64,000 nt of DNA from Pseudomonadaceae bacterium (lineage in GTDB: Bacteria > Pseudomonadota > Gammaproteobacteria > Pseudomonadales > Azotimanducaceae), in NCBI GenBank assembly GCA_024743175.1, contig JANSXA010000014.1, forward strand, positions 1 through 64,000. Direction: 5' to 3'. Below the pieces are notes generated by a model, which saw nothing but the letters and a program-made list of their open reading frames with translations, did no database searches and was not told where the DNA came from. Positions 9,143 through 20,507 of the stretch are shown here, in pieces. The first letter of the stretch is position 1; every line of letters begins with the position of its first letter. A program made the translations under genes and the position numbers.

Positions 9143-9646
9143 ATGGCATATTCTGAAGAAATACGAGAAGAAGGCCTGGTTGAAAAACTGGTCCAGGTAA
9201 ACCGTGTAGCCAAAGTGGTTAAAGGTGGACGCATTTTTGGTTTTACCGCGCTGACTGTTGTCGGTGATGGTAATGGCCGTGTGGGTTTTGGTCGCGGTAA
9301 GGCGCGTGAAGTGCCGTTGGCGATCCAGAAAGCCATGGAAGCTGCGCGTCGCAACATGATCGATATCGACCTTAATGGCACAACGTTGTGGTATCCACTG
9401 GTTGGTCGACATGGTGCTTCGAAAGTTTATATGCAGCCAGCGTCGGAAGGTACCGGCGTAATTGCCGGTGGCACCATGCGTGCTCTGCTTGAAGCAGTTG
9501 GCATTCAAAACGTATTAGCCAAGTGTTATGGCTCGACGAATCCGGTGAACGTTATCAACGCAACATTCAAAGCGTTGCAGAACATGCGTTCTCCTCAGGA
9601 TATCGCAGCCAAGCGTGGCAAGCCCGTAGAAGACGTCGTCGCGTAG
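9143..9646 (+). CDS. rpsE: 30S ribosomal protein uS5
   Basis: The 167-residue product has the N-terminal double-stranded RNA-binding-like fold ([19 protein letters not shown]) and the conserved [16 protein letters not shown] and [20 protein letters not shown] segments. S5 lines the mRNA entry with S3 and S4 and influences accuracy. It immediately follows rplR. Confidence 0.97.
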   Translation: MAYSEEIREEGLVEKLVQVNRVAKVVKGGRIFGFTALTVVGDGNGRVGFGRGKAREVPLAIQKAMEAARRNMIDIDLNGTTLWYPLVGRHGASKVYMQPASEGTGVIAGGTMRALLEAVGIQNVLAKCYGSTNPVNVINATFKALQNMRSPQDIAAKRGKPVEDVVA

Positions 9647-9670
9647 ACGGCCCGAAATTAGGTCAAGCTC

Positions 9671-9859
9671 ATGAGTGACAAGACAGTAAAAGTGACGCTA
9701 ACCAAAAGCCCTATTGGGCGTTTGAAGAGACATAAAGCGTGTGTAGCCGGATTGGGTCTACGCCGCATTGGTCATACCGTGGAAGTTGAAGATACTCCTT
9801 CAGTACGCGGCATGATTAACCGCATCAGCTATATGCTGCTGGTGGAAGGAGAAGCTTAA
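9671..9859 (+). CDS. rpmD: 50S ribosomal protein uL30
   Basis: This is a 62-residue L30 with the motif [37 protein letters not shown], here spanning about residues 12-49. It is a small two-layer alpha/beta protein on the large subunit. Its stop shares one base with the rplO start. Confidence 0.95.
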   Translation: MSDKTVKVTLTKSPIGRLKRHKACVAGLGLRRIGHTVEVEDTPSVRGMINRISYMLLVEGEA

Positions 9860-10296
9860 TGCGACTGAACGAGTTACAACCGGCAGAAGGCAGCAAACGC
9901 GCAAAACGTCGCGTTGGTCGTGGTGCGGGTTCAGGTTGGGGTAAAACCGCAGCGCGTGGCCAGAAAGGGCAGAAAGCGCGTTCTGGTGGCGGCGTTCGAC
10001 CTGGTTTTGAAGGCGGACAACAGCCTTTGAAAATACGCATCCCGAAATTTGGCTTTCGCTCACGTGTAGGACTGGTTACAGCAGAAGTACGTACCAGCGA
10101 GCTGAATTCGGTGTTAGGTGATGAGATCACGCTTGATGCGCTCAAGTCAGCCAATCTTGTCCGCCGTGATATGAAGCGTGCGCGGATTATGCTGAGTGGT
10201 GATGTTCAGCGCGCGGTTAAAGTATCTGGTGACGATATCAAAGTCACCAAAGGTGCGCAGTCAGCTATCGAAGCGGCTGGCGGCTCGGTCGCTTAA
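9859..10296 (+). CDS. rplO: 50S ribosomal protein uL15
   Basis: The 145-residue product begins [20 protein letters not shown] and has the glycine/arginine-rich N-terminal arm ([20 protein letters not shown]) that penetrates 23S rRNA, followed by the globular C-terminal domain. It precedes secY as in most bacteria. Confidence 0.96.
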   Translation: MRLNELQPAEGSKRAKRRVGRGAGSGWGKTAARGQKGQKARSGGGVRPGFEGGQQPLKIRIPKFGFRSRVGLVTAEVRTSELNSVLGDEITLDALKSANLVRRDMKRARIMLSGDVQRAVKVSGDDIKVTKGAQSAIEAAGGSVA

Positions 10297-10331
10297 AAAG
10301 TTACAGACGAAAGTTAGACGACACTAAAGAC

Positions 10332-11672
10332 ATGGCACGCAATCAAGGCGAAGTAGCAAACCAGTTAGCTGGCAACCAGGCGGGGATCGCAGAACTCCGC
10401 AGTCGCCTGCTGTTTGTCTTATTTGCACTGCTGGTTTACCGGGTGGGCACGCACATACCTGTGCCCGGAATCGATCCGGGTCAGCTGGCGGCTTTGTTTG
10501 ATCAGAGCCAGGGCGGCATTCTCGAACTGTTTAACATGTTCTCAGGCGGTGCCTGGGAGCGCATGAGTATTCTGGCGCTGGGTGTTATTCCTTATATTAC
10601 CGCCAGCATCATTATGAATCTGATGACAATGATGTACCCGCAGTTCCAGCAATGGCGTAAAGAAGGTGATGCAGGCCGTCGTAAAATTACGAAGGTAACC
10701 CGCTATCTGACATTGGCCATTGCTTCAATCCAGGGTATCTCGCTGACGGTCACACTGGCGAATCAGGGTCTGGCATTTGATCCGAGCTTCACCTTCTACT
10801 TTGTAGCGTCGCTCACTCTGGTAACGGGTGCCGTGTTCATGATGTGGCTCGGTGAGCAGATTACTGAGCGCGGCGTAGGCAATGGTATTTCGCTGCTGAT
10901 CTTTGCGGGTATCGTTTCCGGTTTCCCATCAGCGCTCGGACAGGTATTTGAGGCGGCTCGACAGGACCAGATCAATATAATTGCGTTGCTGTTTATCACT
11001 GCAATTGCGATAGGCGTGGTCTGGTTTATTGTTCGCGTTGAGCGCGGCCAGCGCCGGATCACGGTTAACTACGCCAAACGGCAACAGGGCCGCCGTGTGT
11101 TCCAGGCGCAAAGCAGCCACCTGCCGTTGAAAATCAACATGGCCGGTGTGATTCCGGCAATTTTTGCCTCGAGTCTGCTGTTGGCGCCGGCTTCCATGGC
11201 CAGTTGGTTTGGTACCAATCCTGGTATGGGCTGGTTGCAGGAAATTTCCCTGGTATTGTCACCCGGGCAGCCGTTGTACATCATGATGTTTGCTGCGGGC
11301 ATTATCTTTTTCAGCTTTTTTTACACCGCAATCATGTTCGACCCTAAAGATGTGGCGGACAACTTGAAGCGGCAGGGCGCCTACGTACCAGGTATTCGAC
11401 CGGGACAGCAGACGGCTAAGTATATTGATGACGTTATTACCCGGCTGACAGTGTTCGGCGCGCTGTATGTAACGTTGGTATGTTTGTTACCGGAATTTAT
11501 GATTGTTGCATTCGATATAACTTTTCAACTGGGTGGCACCGCGCTGCTGATTGTGGTGGTTGTGGCAATGGACTTCATGTCCCAGGTGCAATCTCACCTG
11601 ATGTCCAGCCAGTACGCCAAGTTGATGGAAAAATCGAATCTACAGACTTACGGACGTCGTAAAGGCGGATAA
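10332..11672 (+). CDS. secY: Protein translocase channel SecY
   Basis: The 446-residue inner-membrane protein has ten predicted membrane segments and the SecY hallmarks [10 protein letters not shown] near residue 40, [15 protein letters not shown] in segment 2, and the cytoplasmic loop around [11 protein letters not shown] near residue 357. With SecE and SecG it forms the channel for exported and membrane proteins. The start ATG at 10332 begins [13 protein letters not shown]. It is the last large gene of the spc group, followed by rpmJ after four bases. Confidence 0.97.
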   Translation: MARNQGEVANQLAGNQAGIAELRSRLLFVLFALLVYRVGTHIPVPGIDPGQLAALFDQSQGGILELFNMFSGGAWERMSILALGVIPYITASIIMNLMTMMYPQFQQWRKEGDAGRRKITKVTRYLTLAIASIQGISLTVTLANQGLAFDPSFTFYFVASLTLVTGAVFMMWLGEQITERGVGNGISLLIFAGIVSGFPSALGQVFEAARQDQINIIALLFITAIAIGVVWFIVRVERGQRRITVNYAKRQQGRRVFQAQSSHLPLKINMAGVIPAIFASSLLLAPASMASWFGTNPGMGWLQEISLVLSPGQPLYIMMFAAGIIFFSFFYTAIMFDPKDVADNLKRQGAYVPGIRPGQQTAKYIDDVITRLTVFGALYVTLVCLLPEFMIVAFDITFQLGGTALLIVVVVAMDFMSQVQSHLMSSQYAKLMEKSNLQTYGRRKGG

Positions 11673-11676
11673 GACT

Positions 11677-11793
11677 ATGAAAGTTAGAGCATCAGTAAAG
11701 AAGATTTGCAGAAACTGCAAAGTGATTAAGCGGAAAGGTGTCGTGCGGGTAATCTGCAGCGCCGAGCCGCGTCACAAGCAGCGTCAAGGCTAG
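11677..11793 (+). CDS. rpmJ: 50S ribosomal protein bL36
   Basis: A short 38-residue frame begins [20 protein letters not shown] and ends HKQRQG. It is L36 of the zinc-binding class, with Cys11, Cys14, Cys27 and His33 as the expected ligands. It lies between secY and rpsM, the standard position in gammaproteobacteria. Confidence 0.96.
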   Translation: MKVRASVKKICRNCKVIKRKGVVRVICSAEPRHKQRQG

Positions 11794-11831
11794 CCTCGCG
11801 GCAGCCAGCAGGAATTTAACGGAGCGTATAA

Positions 11832-12188
11832 ATGGCACGTATTGCCGGCATAAACATACCTGATAACAAGCATGCGAGAATTTCGCTGACTTATATCTAT
11901 GGCATTGGGCAGACCACCGCAGAAAAGATCTGTGCAGAGGCGGGCGTCAGCCCTTCAGCCAAAGTAGGCGAGCTGGATGAAGCTAATCTCGACGCGATTC
12001 GTAGTGAAGTTGCGAAACTCAGCGTCGAAGGTGACCTGCGTCGAGAGACATCGATGAACATCAAACGTCTGATGGACCTCGGTTGCTATCGTGGTATGCG
12101 GCACAGACGTCACCTGCCTGTTCACGGTCAGCGGACTCGTACCAATGCGCGTACGCGTAAAGGTCCAACCCGTCCGATTCGCAGATAA
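11832..12188 (+). CDS. rpsM: 30S ribosomal protein uS13
   Basis: The 118-residue product begins [21 protein letters not shown] and ends with the basic tail [16 protein letters not shown] that contacts P-site tRNA. It contains the helix-hairpin-helix segment [12 protein letters not shown]. It is the first gene of the alpha operon. In E. coli S4 represses this operon at a leader pseudoknot; the 38-base gap here is short and I did not recognise one. Confidence 0.97.
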   Translation: MARIAGINIPDNKHARISLTYIYGIGQTTAEKICAEAGVSPSAKVGELDEANLDAIRSEVAKLSVEGDLRRETSMNIKRLMDLGCYRGMRHRRHLPVHGQRTRTNARTRKGPTRPIRR

Positions 12189-12224
12189 GCACAAGTTAAG
12201 AAGCGTAACTAGGAATTTTAGGAA

Positions 12225-12599
12225 ATGGCAGAGCGTAAAAAAGCCAAGCGAGTGGTTATTGACGGGATGGCACACATCCACGCGTCGTTTAACAACACCA
12301 TTATCTCCATCAGTGACCGCCAGGGTAACACTCTGTGCTGGGCGACTTCTGGTGGGTCAGGGTTCCGTGGTTCGCGTAAGAGCACACCTTTTGCTGCGCA
12401 GGTCGCAGCAGAGCGTGCCAGCAACACTGCCCTGGAATTTGGTATGAAGAGCGTAGACGTTTTTGTGAAAGGCCCTGGGCCTGGCCGTGAATCCGCGGTA
12501 CGCGCTCTGAACGCTGCAGGATTGAAGATTAACAGCATCTCGGACGTGACACCCATTCCGCACAATGGTTGTCGCCCACCGAAAAGACGACGCGTTTAA
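12225..12599 (+). CDS. rpsK: 30S ribosomal protein uS11
   Basis: The 124-residue product has the S11 core [44 protein letters not shown] and the terminus [18 protein letters not shown]. The Asn-Gly in HNGCRPP is the site of isoaspartate formation in E. coli S11. The N-terminal basic arm is a few residues shorter than in E. coli. S11 lies on the platform near the mRNA exit. Confidence 0.96.
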   Translation: MAERKKAKRVVIDGMAHIHASFNNTIISISDRQGNTLCWATSGGSGFRGSRKSTPFAAQVAAERASNTALEFGMKSVDVFVKGPGPGRESAVRALNAAGLKINSISDVTPIPHNGCRPPKRRRV

Positions 12600-12625
12600 G
12601 CGTCCAGCAAACTAAGAGGTAAGTT

Positions 12626-13246
12626 ATGGCCCGATATCTAGGTCCAAAACTAAAACTGAGCCGACGCGAAGGCACCGATCTTTTCTTAAAGAGTGGTGTT
12701 CGTCCGATCGATTCGAAATGTAAGATTGATCAGGCGCCTGGTCAGCACGGCATTCGCCGTGGCCGGTTGTCTGACTATGCCGTGCAGCTGCGTGAAAAGC
12801 AGAAAGTCCGTCGTATTTACGGGGTTCTGGAAAAGCAGTTCCGTAACTACTACAAGAAGGCAGACCGTCAGAAAGGTGCGACAGGCACGAATCTGCTGCA
12901 ACTGCTTGAATGCCGGTTGGATAACGTGGTTTATCGCATGGGTTATGGCTCAACACGTGCGGAGTCCCGGCAGCTGGTTTCACACAAGTCGATTACCGTG
13001 AATGGCGGGATTGTGAACATTGCGTCTTATCAGGTGAAGCCTGACGACGTGGTAGCCGTAGCAGAGAAATCTCGTGGACAGATGCGTATTCAGGCTGCAG
13101 TGCAGCTGGCTGCGCAGCGCTCACCCATAGAATGGGTCGACGTTTCGGCAGAAAAACTGGAAGGTGTATTTAAGCGCCTCCCGGATCGCGAAGAGCTGCC
13201 CGTAGAAATTAATGAAAACCTCATAGTTGAGCTTTACTCGAAGTAA
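12626..13246 (+). CDS. rpsD: 30S ribosomal protein uS4
   Basis: The 206-residue product begins [21 protein letters not shown] and carries the S4 RNA-binding domain ([20 protein letters not shown], from about residue 92). It is a primary assembly protein at the five-way junction of 16S rRNA and the repressor of the alpha operon in E. coli. The N-terminal segment lacks the four-cysteine zinc motif found in some S4 proteins. Confidence 0.97.
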   Translation: MARYLGPKLKLSRREGTDLFLKSGVRPIDSKCKIDQAPGQHGIRRGRLSDYAVQLREKQKVRRIYGVLEKQFRNYYKKADRQKGATGTNLLQLLECRLDNVVYRMGYGSTRAESRQLVSHKSITVNGGIVNIASYQVKPDDVVAVAEKSRGQMRIQAAVQLAAQRSPIEWVDVSAEKLEGVFKRLPDREELPVEINENLIVELYSK

Positions 13247-13287
13247 GTGAACTAGCGCGCCATTGGCGCTCTCAGGAGACGATATAT

Positions 13288-14280
13288 ATGTCACAGTTGG
13301 CAAACGAGTTTTTGACCCCACGAAATATCGAGATTCAATCGGACACGCCTACCCGGGCGAAAGTCACATTGGAGCCGTTGGAGCGTGGCTTTGGTCATAC
13401 CCTGGGCAATACGCTCCGAAGAATTTTGTTGTCTTCAATGCCTGGCTGCGCGATCACTGAAGTACAGATTGATGGTGTTCTGCACGAATACAGTACGCTG
13501 GAAGGTGTTCAGGAAGATGTCATTGATATCCTTCTGAACCTCAAGGGTATCGCTGTCGTTCTGCATGACCAGGACGAAGCGATCATTTCTTTATCGAAAT
13601 CAGGTGGCGGCCAGGTTACGGCTGGAGATTTCCAGTTGAACCAGGACGTTGAGATCGCTAATCCAGATCACATTGTTTGTTCACTGAACGACAGTGGCGC
13701 TATCCGCATCGAAGCGCGAGTTACTCGCGGGCGCGGCTACGTACCTGTTGATTCAGCGGGCGAAGAAGAAGAAAGCCGTCCGATAGGCGTGTTGCGCCTG
13801 GATGCATCTTACAGCCCGATGCAGCGTGTCGCGTACAGTGTTGAAAGCACACGTGTTGAGCAGCGTACCGACCTCGACAAACTGATTCTCGACCTGGAAA
13901 CCAACGGGACTATCGACCCGGAAGAAGCCATTCGTCGTGCAGCAACTATTCTGCAGCATCAACTGGCGGTCTTTGTTGACCTTGAGAGTGAAGGTGAGCA
14001 GGTTGTTGAAGAGAAAGAAGACGAAATTGATCCGATTCTGATACGTCCTGTGGACGACCTTGAGCTGACCGTCCGGTCTGCAAACTGTCTGAAAGCAGAG
14101 AATATCTACTACATAGGCGATCTGATCCAACGTACAGAAGTTGAGTTGTTGAAAACTCCAAATCTGGGCAAAAAGTCGCTGACAGAGATCAAAGACGTTC
14201 TTGCATCACGTGGCCTGTCGCTGGGTATGCGTTTAGAAAATTGGCCGCCGTCAAACTTGCATGGTGGGCGTGTAGCTTAG
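13288..14280 (+). CDS. rpoA: RNA polymerase alpha subunit
   Basis: The 330-residue product has the N-terminal dimerisation domain ([21 protein letters not shown] near residues 31-51), a flexible acidic linker around residues 233-248, and the C-terminal domain. The C-terminal domain has [20 protein letters not shown] and the helix-hairpin-helix [10 protein letters not shown] that binds UP elements and activators. It assembles the polymerase core. The gene sits between rpsD and rplQ as in all relatives. Confidence 0.98.
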   Translation: MSQLANEFLTPRNIEIQSDTPTRAKVTLEPLERGFGHTLGNTLRRILLSSMPGCAITEVQIDGVLHEYSTLEGVQEDVIDILLNLKGIAVVLHDQDEAIISLSKSGGGQVTAGDFQLNQDVEIANPDHIVCSLNDSGAIRIEARVTRGRGYVPVDSAGEEEESRPIGVLRLDASYSPMQRVAYSVESTRVEQRTDLDKLILDLETNGTIDPEEAIRRAATILQHQLAVFVDLESEGEQVVEEKEDEIDPILIRPVDDLELTVRSANCLKAENIYYIGDLIQRTEVELLKTPNLGKKSLTEIKDVLASRGLSLGMRLENWPPSNLHGGRVA

Positions 14281-14314
14281 TCAGCTGCAGGTTGTTTACA
14301 TAGGAATCTGAGAA

Positions 14315-14797
14315 ATGCGTCATCGTAAGAGTGGCAGACAACTAAACCGTAACAGCTCGCATCGTCAGGCGATGTTTCGCAATATGGCGGCATCGTTGAT
14401 CGAGCACGAAGTGATTAAAACCACGGTACCGAAAGCCAAAGAGCTGCGTCGGATTGCCGAGCCCTTGATCACACTGGCTAAAGAAGACTCAGTGGCAAAT
14501 CGTCGACTGGCGTTTTCACGCACCCGTGATAAAGCTGCGGTAGGTAAGCTGTTTGCAGAGCTGGGTCCTCGATATGAGGCCCGTCCTGGCGGCTATACCC
14601 GTATTCTGAAGTGCGGTTTTCGCCCTGGTGATGCTGCGCCTATGGCATTTATTGAACTGGTCGACCGTCCGCTGGAAGACTTCGACTACGATGAAGACGT
14701 GGTTGTGGAAGACGAGGCTGAAGTCGCTCAAGACAGTACGGACGACATTGAAGACGCGGAAATCGTCGAAGAAGAAGCCGCTAAAGATAAAAGCTAG
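14315..14797 (+). CDS. rplQ: 50S ribosomal protein bL17 with acidic tail
   Basis: Residues 1-120 are a normal L17 ([20 protein letters not shown] to FIELVDRP). Residues 121-160 form an extra tail that is almost wholly Asp, Glu, Val and Ala. E. coli L17 ends near residue 127 without such a tail. The tail is in frame and ends in TAG at 14795-14797, whose last base begins the GTG of the next gene. Its role is unknown; the acidic composition would put a strong negative charge on the ribosome surface near the tunnel exit side. Confidence 0.96.
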   Translation: MRHRKSGRQLNRNSSHRQAMFRNMAASLIEHEVIKTTVPKAKELRRIAEPLITLAKEDSVANRRLAFSRTRDKAAVGKLFAELGPRYEARPGGYTRILKCGFRPGDAAPMAFIELVDRPLEDFDYDEDVVVEDEAEVAQDSTDDIEDAEIVEEEAAKDKS

Positions 14798-15918
14798 TGT
14801 CCGACTACACTAGGTTTATCCCTACACCAAGAACGCTGATGGGCCCGGGCCCATCAGATGTGCATCCCCGGGTTCTTGCAGCAACCGCTCAGCCCACCAT
14901 TGGTCACCTTGATCCTGAATTTGTTGGTTTGATGGATGACATCAAATCGCTGATGCGCTATGCGTTTCAAACCTCCAACAGCTTGACCTTGCCCTTGTCC
15001 GCACCAGGCTCTGCTGCAATGGAAGCGGCATTTGCCAACCTGATTGAGCCGGGCGATAAAGTAGTTGTCTGTATTAACGGCGTGTTTGGCAACCGTATGG
15101 CTGAGAACGTACGGCGTATGGGTGGCGAACTGGTCACGGTTGAAGACGACTGGGGTACTCAGGTCGACCCACAGAAGCTCAAAGAGGCTCTGCAGCAGCA
15201 TCCTGACACCAAAGTGGTTGGCTTTGTGCACGCGGAAACCTCTACTGGCGTATGCTCGGACGTTAAAACCCTGTGCGCTGTGGCAAAAGAAGCTGGATGC
15301 CTGACGATCGTAGACAGTGTCACCGGATTAGGTGGCGTAGAACTACGTGTCGATGATTGGCAGGTAGATGTGGCCTACTCCGGCAGCCAGAAGTGTTTAT
15401 CCTGTCCTCCGGGTATCAGTCTGATTACCTACAGCGACGCCGCAGCTGCCAGAGTGAAAGCGCGCAATTCCGCCGTGCAGAGCTGGTTTCTGGATCTGTC
15501 TCTTTTGATGGCTTACTGGGACGGTGACGGTGCGCGCACGTACCATCACACCGCACCGGTTAACGCCATGTACGGTCTGCATGAAGCTTTGTTGATGCTG
15601 CATGAAGAAGGGCTCGAACATGCCTGGCAGCGACATCGCGATATGCATAACCTGTTAGCTGATGGGCTCGGTGAGCTGGGCCTCAACATGGTTGTAGACG
15701 CAAGCTATCGATTGCCTCAGCTCAATGTAGTTGCAGCGCCTGACGGCATCAACGAAGCTGACGTACGCAAACACCTTCTGTCCCACTACAACCTTGAGAT
15801 TGGTGCCGGGCTGGGTGTATTTGCCGGCAAAGTCTGGCGCATAGGCCTGATGGGATATGCCGCGCGTAAAGAAAACGTGTTGTTGTGCGTTAACGCTCTG
15901 GCCAGCGCGCTGAAATAG
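14797..15918 (+). CDS. Class V aminotransferase, alanine-glyoxylate/serine-pyruvate type
   Basis: The 373-residue product is a fold-type I PLP enzyme of the AgxT/SgaA family. [12 protein letters not shown] (about residues 16-27) binds substrate, VDS at 172-174 gives the PLP-pyridine Asp, and [12 protein letters not shown] places the Schiff-base Lys at 199. Likely reactions are alanine or serine to glyoxylate transamination; the substrate cannot be fixed from sequence. The GTG start overlaps the rplQ stop (TAGTG), so the gene is probably translated from the alpha-operon message. It ends seven bases from the convergent uvrA stop. In Pseudomonas this slot holds katA-bfr. Confidence 0.88.
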   Translation: MSDYTRFIPTPRTLMGPGPSDVHPRVLAATAQPTIGHLDPEFVGLMDDIKSLMRYAFQTSNSLTLPLSAPGSAAMEAAFANLIEPGDKVVVCINGVFGNRMAENVRRMGGELVTVEDDWGTQVDPQKLKEALQQHPDTKVVGFVHAETSTGVCSDVKTLCAVAKEAGCLTIVDSVTGLGGVELRVDDWQVDVAYSGSQKCLSCPPGISLITYSDAAAARVKARNSAVQSWFLDLSLLMAYWDGDGARTYHHTAPVNAMYGLHEALLMLHEEGLEHAWQRHRDMHNLLADGLGELGLNMVVDASYRLPQLNVVAAPDGINEADVRKHLLSHYNLEIGAGLGVFAGKVWRIGLMGYAARKENVLLCVNALASALK

Positions 15919-15925
15919 GTCTGCG

Positions 15926-18799
15926 CTAACTGGCGCGCTTGCTCTGTGCCGAGCGCTTGCTCTGGGTGCCAACCAGTGGTTTAAGAAAGCGTCCAGTGTG
16001 AGATTTGCGTACTTTTGCCACCGCTTCAGGTGTGCCGGTTGCCACAATAGTGCCTCCGCCGGAACCCCCCTCAGGCCCCAAGTCGATTACCCAGTCAGCT
16101 GTTTTGATGACATCCAGATTGTGTTCGATCACGACAACGGTATTGCCCGCATCACGCAGCCTGTGCAGCACATCTAACAACTGAGCAATATCGTGAAAGT
16201 GCAGGCCGGTTGTGGGTTCGTCGAGAATATACAGGGTTTGCCCAGTGTCGCGTTTAGACAGTTCGCGGGAAAGTTTTACCCGCTGCGCTTCGCCACCGGA
16301 CAGGGTGGTTGCAGATTGTCCCAGCCTGACATAAGACAAACCCACATCCATAAGGGTCTGTAGTTTGCGCGACAGCATGGGCACCGCTGCAAAAAATTCG
16401 TGCGCGTCTTCGATGGTCATATCCAGCACTTCGTGGATGTTCTTACCTTTGTAGCGCACGTCCAGGGTTTCGCGGTTGTAGCGCTTACCGTTGCAGACAT
16501 CACAAGGCACATACACGTCCGGCAGGAAGTGCATTTCCACTTTGATCACACCATCACCCTGACAGGCCTCGCAGCGACCGCCTTTGACATTGAAACTGAA
16601 TCGGCCGGGTTTGTATCCGCGGGCGCGGGATTCCTGTACCTGGGCAAACAACTCTCTGATCGGAGTGAACAAGCCCGTATAGGTTGCCGGATTGCTGCGT
16701 GGTGTGCGGCCGATGGGACTTTGATCAATATCAACAACTTTGTCGAGGTGGTGCATGCCTTCGATATGGTCGAATGGCGCAGCCTTCAGCGTCTCGGCGC
16801 GGTTCAACGCGGTGGCTGCCAGCGGATAAAGCGTTTGATTGATCAAAGTCGATTTGCCGGAGCCTGACACACCTGTAACGCAGGTCAGCAGGCCGCAGGG
16901 GATGGTGACTGTGACGTCCTGCAGATTATTACCTTTGGCGCCAATCAGACTGACAACTTTCTCGTCGTCAAACGGTGTGCGATCGCTCGGCACGTCGATG
17001 GCTTTGCGTCCGGAAAGGTACTGGCCTGTAATTGAGTTCTTGGCTTTGAGGATATCTTTGATGCCACCCGCGGCGACAATCTTACCGCCGTGTACTCCGG
17101 CACCGGGGCCGATATCAATCAAATAGTCTGCCGCTCGAATGGCTTCTTCATCATGTTCAACCACCAGTACCGAGTTGCCCAGATCACGCAGGTGTTCCAG
17201 GGTGCGGAGCAGGCGTTCGTTGTCGCGTTGATGTAAACCGATGGACGGTTCATCAAGTATGTACATGACGCCAACCAGACCAGCACCAATCTGGCTGGCC
17301 AGGCGGATACGCTGCGCCTCGCCGCCGGATAACGTATCCGCACTGCGATCCAGGGTCAGATAATTAAGGCCAACATCCACCAGAAACCGCAGACGGGCGA
17401 TAATTTCTTTCAGAATTTTATCTGCAATGGTGGCGCGCTGACCTTTCAGTTTCAGGCTCTGGAAGTGTTTCAGCGTGTCTTCCACTGAGCCATGGGTGAT
17501 TTCAGGCAGGTTGCTGGTGCCGATAAATACATGGCGGGATTCCTGTCGCAGGCGTGTGCCGTCACAGCTCGGGCAGTGCGCCACGCGCAGATACTTCTGC
17601 AGGTTCTCGCGCACCATGTTCGAATCAGTTTCGTGGTAGCGACGTTCCATATTCGGGATGACACCCTCAAAGCGGTGACGCCGCCTGATCACATCGCCCC
17701 GATCGTTGGCGTAGCTGAAATCGATGCGGGTCTGTCCACTGCCGAACAGAATCGCCTGACGCTGTTTTTTATTCAGCTTTTTGAAGGGCATCTCAACGTC
17801 AAAACCATAGTGTTCTGCCAGCGAAGTCAGCATATGGAAATAGTAAACGTTGCGTCTGTCCCAGCCGCGAATAGCACCTTCCGCCAGGGTCAGATCTTCG
17901 TCAGCGACTACCAGTTCGGGGTCAAAAAAGTTGGTGACACCCAGGCCATCACACGCTTCGCACGCACCGGCAGGGTTGTTAAACGAAAACATGCGAGGCT
18001 CAAGTTCAGAAATGCTGTAGCCACATTGAGGGCAGGCAAAGCGGGCGGAAAAAATCTGCGGCGGCGCTTTTTCATCCTCCATGCTGCGCACCAGAGCTAC
18101 GCCGTCTGATAACTGCAGGGCCGTCTCAAAGCTTTCCGCGAGCCGCTGTTGCAGATCATCACGGATGCGCACGCGGTCGATAACGGCTTCGATGCTGTGC
18201 TTTTTGTTTTTGTCCAGATCTGGGGTGGAGTCCAGGTCAACAACAATGCCGTCAATGCGGGCGCGCACAAATCCGTTGCTGCGTAATTCTGCAAACACGT
18301 GCTGATGTTCGCCTTTACGCTCGGATATGACAGGCGCAAGAATCATGATGCGCTCACCGTCCTGCATCTGCAGTACCTGATCAACCATCTGGCTGACGGT
18401 TTGTGCTGCCAGCGGCTCGTTGTGGTCCGGACATCGCGGCTCACCAACTCTGGCATACAGCAGGCGCAGATAGTCGTAGATCTCAGTGATTGTGCCAACC
18501 GTGGATCGGGGGTTGTGGGAGGTAGATTTCTGTTCAATCGAAATTGCGGGTGATAACCCTTCAATATGGTCGACGTCCGGTTTTTCCATCATCGACAGAA
18601 ACTGTCGTGCGTAAGCTGACAGAGACTCAACGTAGCGGCGCTGGCCTTCGGCATAAAGCGTATCAAAGGCTAAAGAAGACTTTCCCGACCCGGACAGGCC
18701 GGTGATGATCACCAGTTTGTCGCGTGGAATATCCAGGTCGATGTTCTGCAGGTTATGGGTGCGCGCACCGCGCACTGAAATCGTATCCACTGATAACAC
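15926..18799 (-). CDS. uvrA: Excinuclease ABC subunit A
   Basis: The 957-residue product has two ABC ATPase modules, with Walker [10 protein letters not shown] near residue 34 and GVSGSGKST in the second half, each followed later by an LSGGEAQR signature. Zinc-finger pairs are visible as CPQC...CEAC and CEAC...CDVC. UvrA scans DNA for bulky lesions with UvrB in nucleotide excision repair. The start is GTG at 18799 ([18 protein letters not shown]); an ATG is not available nearby. No LexA-type palindrome was seen in the 48 bases upstream. Confidence 0.97.
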   Translation of the reverse strand: MLSVDTISVRGARTHNLQNIDLDIPRDKLVIITGLSGSGKSSLAFDTLYAEGQRRYVESLSAYARQFLSMMEKPDVDHIEGLSPAISIEQKSTSHNPRSTVGTITEIYDYLRLLYARVGEPRCPDHNEPLAAQTVSQMVDQVLQMQDGERIMILAPVISERKGEHQHVFAELRSNGFVRARIDGIVVDLDSTPDLDKNKKHSIEAVIDRVRIRDDLQQRLAESFETALQLSDGVALVRSMEDEKAPPQIFSARFACPQCGYSISELEPRMFSFNNPAGACEACDGLGVTNFFDPELVVADEDLTLAEGAIRGWDRRNVYYFHMLTSLAEHYGFDVEMPFKKLNKKQRQAILFGSGQTRIDFSYANDRGDVIRRRHRFEGVIPNMERRYHETDSNMVRENLQKYLRVAHCPSCDGTRLRQESRHVFIGTSNLPEITHGSVEDTLKHFQSLKLKGQRATIADKILKEIIARLRFLVDVGLNYLTLDRSADTLSGGEAQRIRLASQIGAGLVGVMYILDEPSIGLHQRDNERLLRTLEHLRDLGNSVLVVEHDEEAIRAADYLIDIGPGAGVHGGKIVAAGGIKDILKAKNSITGQYLSGRKAIDVPSDRTPFDDEKVVSLIGAKGNNLQDVTVTIPCGLLTCVTGVSGSGKSTLINQTLYPLAATALNRAETLKAAPFDHIEGMHHLDKVVDIDQSPIGRTPRSNPATYTGLFTPIRELFAQVQESRARGYKPGRFSFNVKGGRCEACQGDGVIKVEMHFLPDVYVPCDVCNGKRYNRETLDVRYKGKNIHEVLDMTIEDAHEFFAAVPMLSRKLQTLMDVGLSYVRLGQSATTLSGGEAQRVKLSRELSKRDTGQTLYILDEPTTGLHFHDIAQLLDVLHRLRDAGNTVVVIEHNLDVIKTADWVIDLGPEGGSGGGTIVATGTPEAVAKVRKSHTGRFLKPLVGTQSKRSAQSKRAS

Positions 18800-18847
18800 T
18801 CGGGAGAAAACCGCCCAAGTTATCCTGCCCGGGTGTGCGGGGCAACT

Positions 18848-20446
18848 CTATTTACGTCTGGCCAGCAGCAGAGTAGGTATCAGACTCAATGCAAGAATAA
18901 ACAGCGCTGCCGTTGATGCTTCAGGCAGGCGTTCATCCGCCGCCAGCCGATAGACTCGGGTGGCCAGTGTTTCGAAGTTAAATGGCCGCATGATCAGGGT
19001 CGCGGGCAGTTCCTTGATTACATCGATGAATGAAAGAAGACCCGCGTAAGCGATGGTCGACGTTAACAGCGGCAGATGGATACGCCCGAACAACCGGCCT
19101 GGCGACGCACCCAGAGTGCGGGCAGCGGCATCCAGGGACGGATGGATCTGTCCAAGCCCACCCTGCACGCTGTTGAATGCAACTGTCATGAAGCGCGCTA
19201 TGTAGACAAACACCAGACCAGCCACGGTGCCGGTAATCACCAGGCTGTTGATGCTGTTGAACTGACCTGCCAGCCACTGGTCGATTGCGGTCAGAGGCAG
19301 CAATGCGCCAGTTGCCAGCACAAGTCCCGGAATCGCGTAACCCAGTGTCGCCACCCGAATACCGTATCTCACCGTCACGTTGGGTCGCAGTCGTGCGGCG
19401 TAGGCCAGCCACATGGCGCCGACAACACACAGGCCGGCTGCGATAGTGGAAACAAAAAGCGAATTTTTTATAAACTCAATGAAACGCGTGCCGAGCAGTG
19501 GGTCACCGGTTTCGACAGCGTAGCCCAGGAGCAAACCAGCCGGCAGGATAAAACCCAGGATGATAGGTAACAGGCAGACGGTAAGCGCAAGGCCACTGGC
19601 CAGACCGCGAAGCTGCTGTTTTCTGCTCGGTTTGTCCGGCGTCGCCAGGTTGAAGCGCTGACCTCTGCGGGTCGCCTGCTCCAGTGCCACCAGAAAGATC
19701 ACCAGCAGGAACAACCAGGCGGCAAGCTGCAGAGCTGCGCTGCGCTCACCCATGGCCAGCCAGGTTCTGAACACACCAGTAGTCAGCGTAGCGACGCCGA
19801 AGTGTTCCACAACACCGAATTCGGCAGCGGTTTCCATCAGCACCAGTGCCAATCCACCGGCGATTGCGGGTCTTGCAAGGGGCAGCGTAACTCTGCGCAA
19901 CAGCGCAAAATCTGATACCCCCAGTGTGCGGGACGCATCAGTCAGACTGCTGGATTGTGATTCCAGATTGACCCGAACTAACAGATATACATAGGGGTAT
20001 AAGACAACGGCCATTACCAGAGCTGCCCCGGGTAAAGAGCGTATTGGCGGCAAACGAAATTCGCTGACGCCCCAGCCGCCGATTCCGCGAATAAAAGACT
20101 GCACAGGGCCGGATACTTCCAGCAGATCCGCGTAGACATAGCCTGCCACATAGGTAGGTAGAGCCAGCGGCAATACCAGAGCCGGGGCCACCCACCGGTG
20201 CCCTGCAAATGTGTAACGTGTGCTCAGCCAGGCTGTACTGATACCAAAAATACCTGCAAGCAGGCCGGTCAATAACATCAGCGACAGCGTATTGAGTATG
20301 TACTCGGTCAGCAGATATTCACGCAGGTGCAGCCAGACCTCATCGGCGGGTCCGAACAGTGCCGCCAGCACGATGATCAGCGGCAGTGCTACCGGGATGG
20401 CAATCAGCAGTGTGCCGAGATCGAGGATACGAGCCTGGTTACTCAT
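18848..20446 (-). CDS. fbpB: Ferric iron ABC transporter permease, FbpB type
   Basis: The 532-residue protein has about twelve hydrophobic segments in two homologous halves, each with an EAA-like cytoplasmic loop ([27 protein letters not shown] near residue 170 and [24 protein letters not shown] near 440). That arrangement is the fused FbpB/HitB/SfuB permease of ferric iron importers. It is divergent from the ATPase gene at 20508, and the binding protein follows at 21553, so the three form one transporter. Thiamine-type permeases are related, but the neighbouring Fur box and FbpA-like protein favour iron. Confidence 0.88.
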   Translation of the reverse strand: MSNQARILDLGTLLIAIPVALPLIIVLAALFGPADEVWLHLREYLLTEYILNTLSLMLLTGLLAGIFGISTAWLSTRYTFAGHRWVAPALVLPLALPTYVAGYVYADLLEVSGPVQSFIRGIGGWGVSEFRLPPIRSLPGAALVMAVVLYPYVYLLVRVNLESQSSSLTDASRTLGVSDFALLRRVTLPLARPAIAGGLALVLMETAAEFGVVEHFGVATLTTGVFRTWLAMGERSAALQLAAWLFLLVIFLVALEQATRRGQRFNLATPDKPSRKQQLRGLASGLALTVCLLPIILGFILPAGLLLGYAVETGDPLLGTRFIEFIKNSLFVSTIAAGLCVVGAMWLAYAARLRPNVTVRYGIRVATLGYAIPGLVLATGALLPLTAIDQWLAGQFNSINSLVITGTVAGLVFVYIARFMTVAFNSVQGGLGQIHPSLDAAARTLGASPGRLFGRIHLPLLTSTIAYAGLLSFIDVIKELPATLIMRPFNFETLATRVYRLAADERLPEASTAALFILALSLIPTLLLARRK

Positions 20447-20507
20447 CTAGATTTGATGCATGGACGTAGAACACTGAGAATGGCCGACCGATGTATAGGA
20501 CTTTCGC

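Noticed and set aside
17492-18109. A 205-codon frame opposite uvrA.
   Set aside because: It is antisense to strongly conserved uvrA coding sequence, with low-plausibility amino-acid composition; a shadow of codon bias.
18800-18847. LexA (SOS) operator upstream of uvrA.
   Set aside because: No CTGT-N8-ACAG palindrome is present here or before ssb.
20475-20482. Second Fur box in the fbpB-fbpC divergent region.
   Set aside because: TGAGAATG is only a half-site; the other half does not match.
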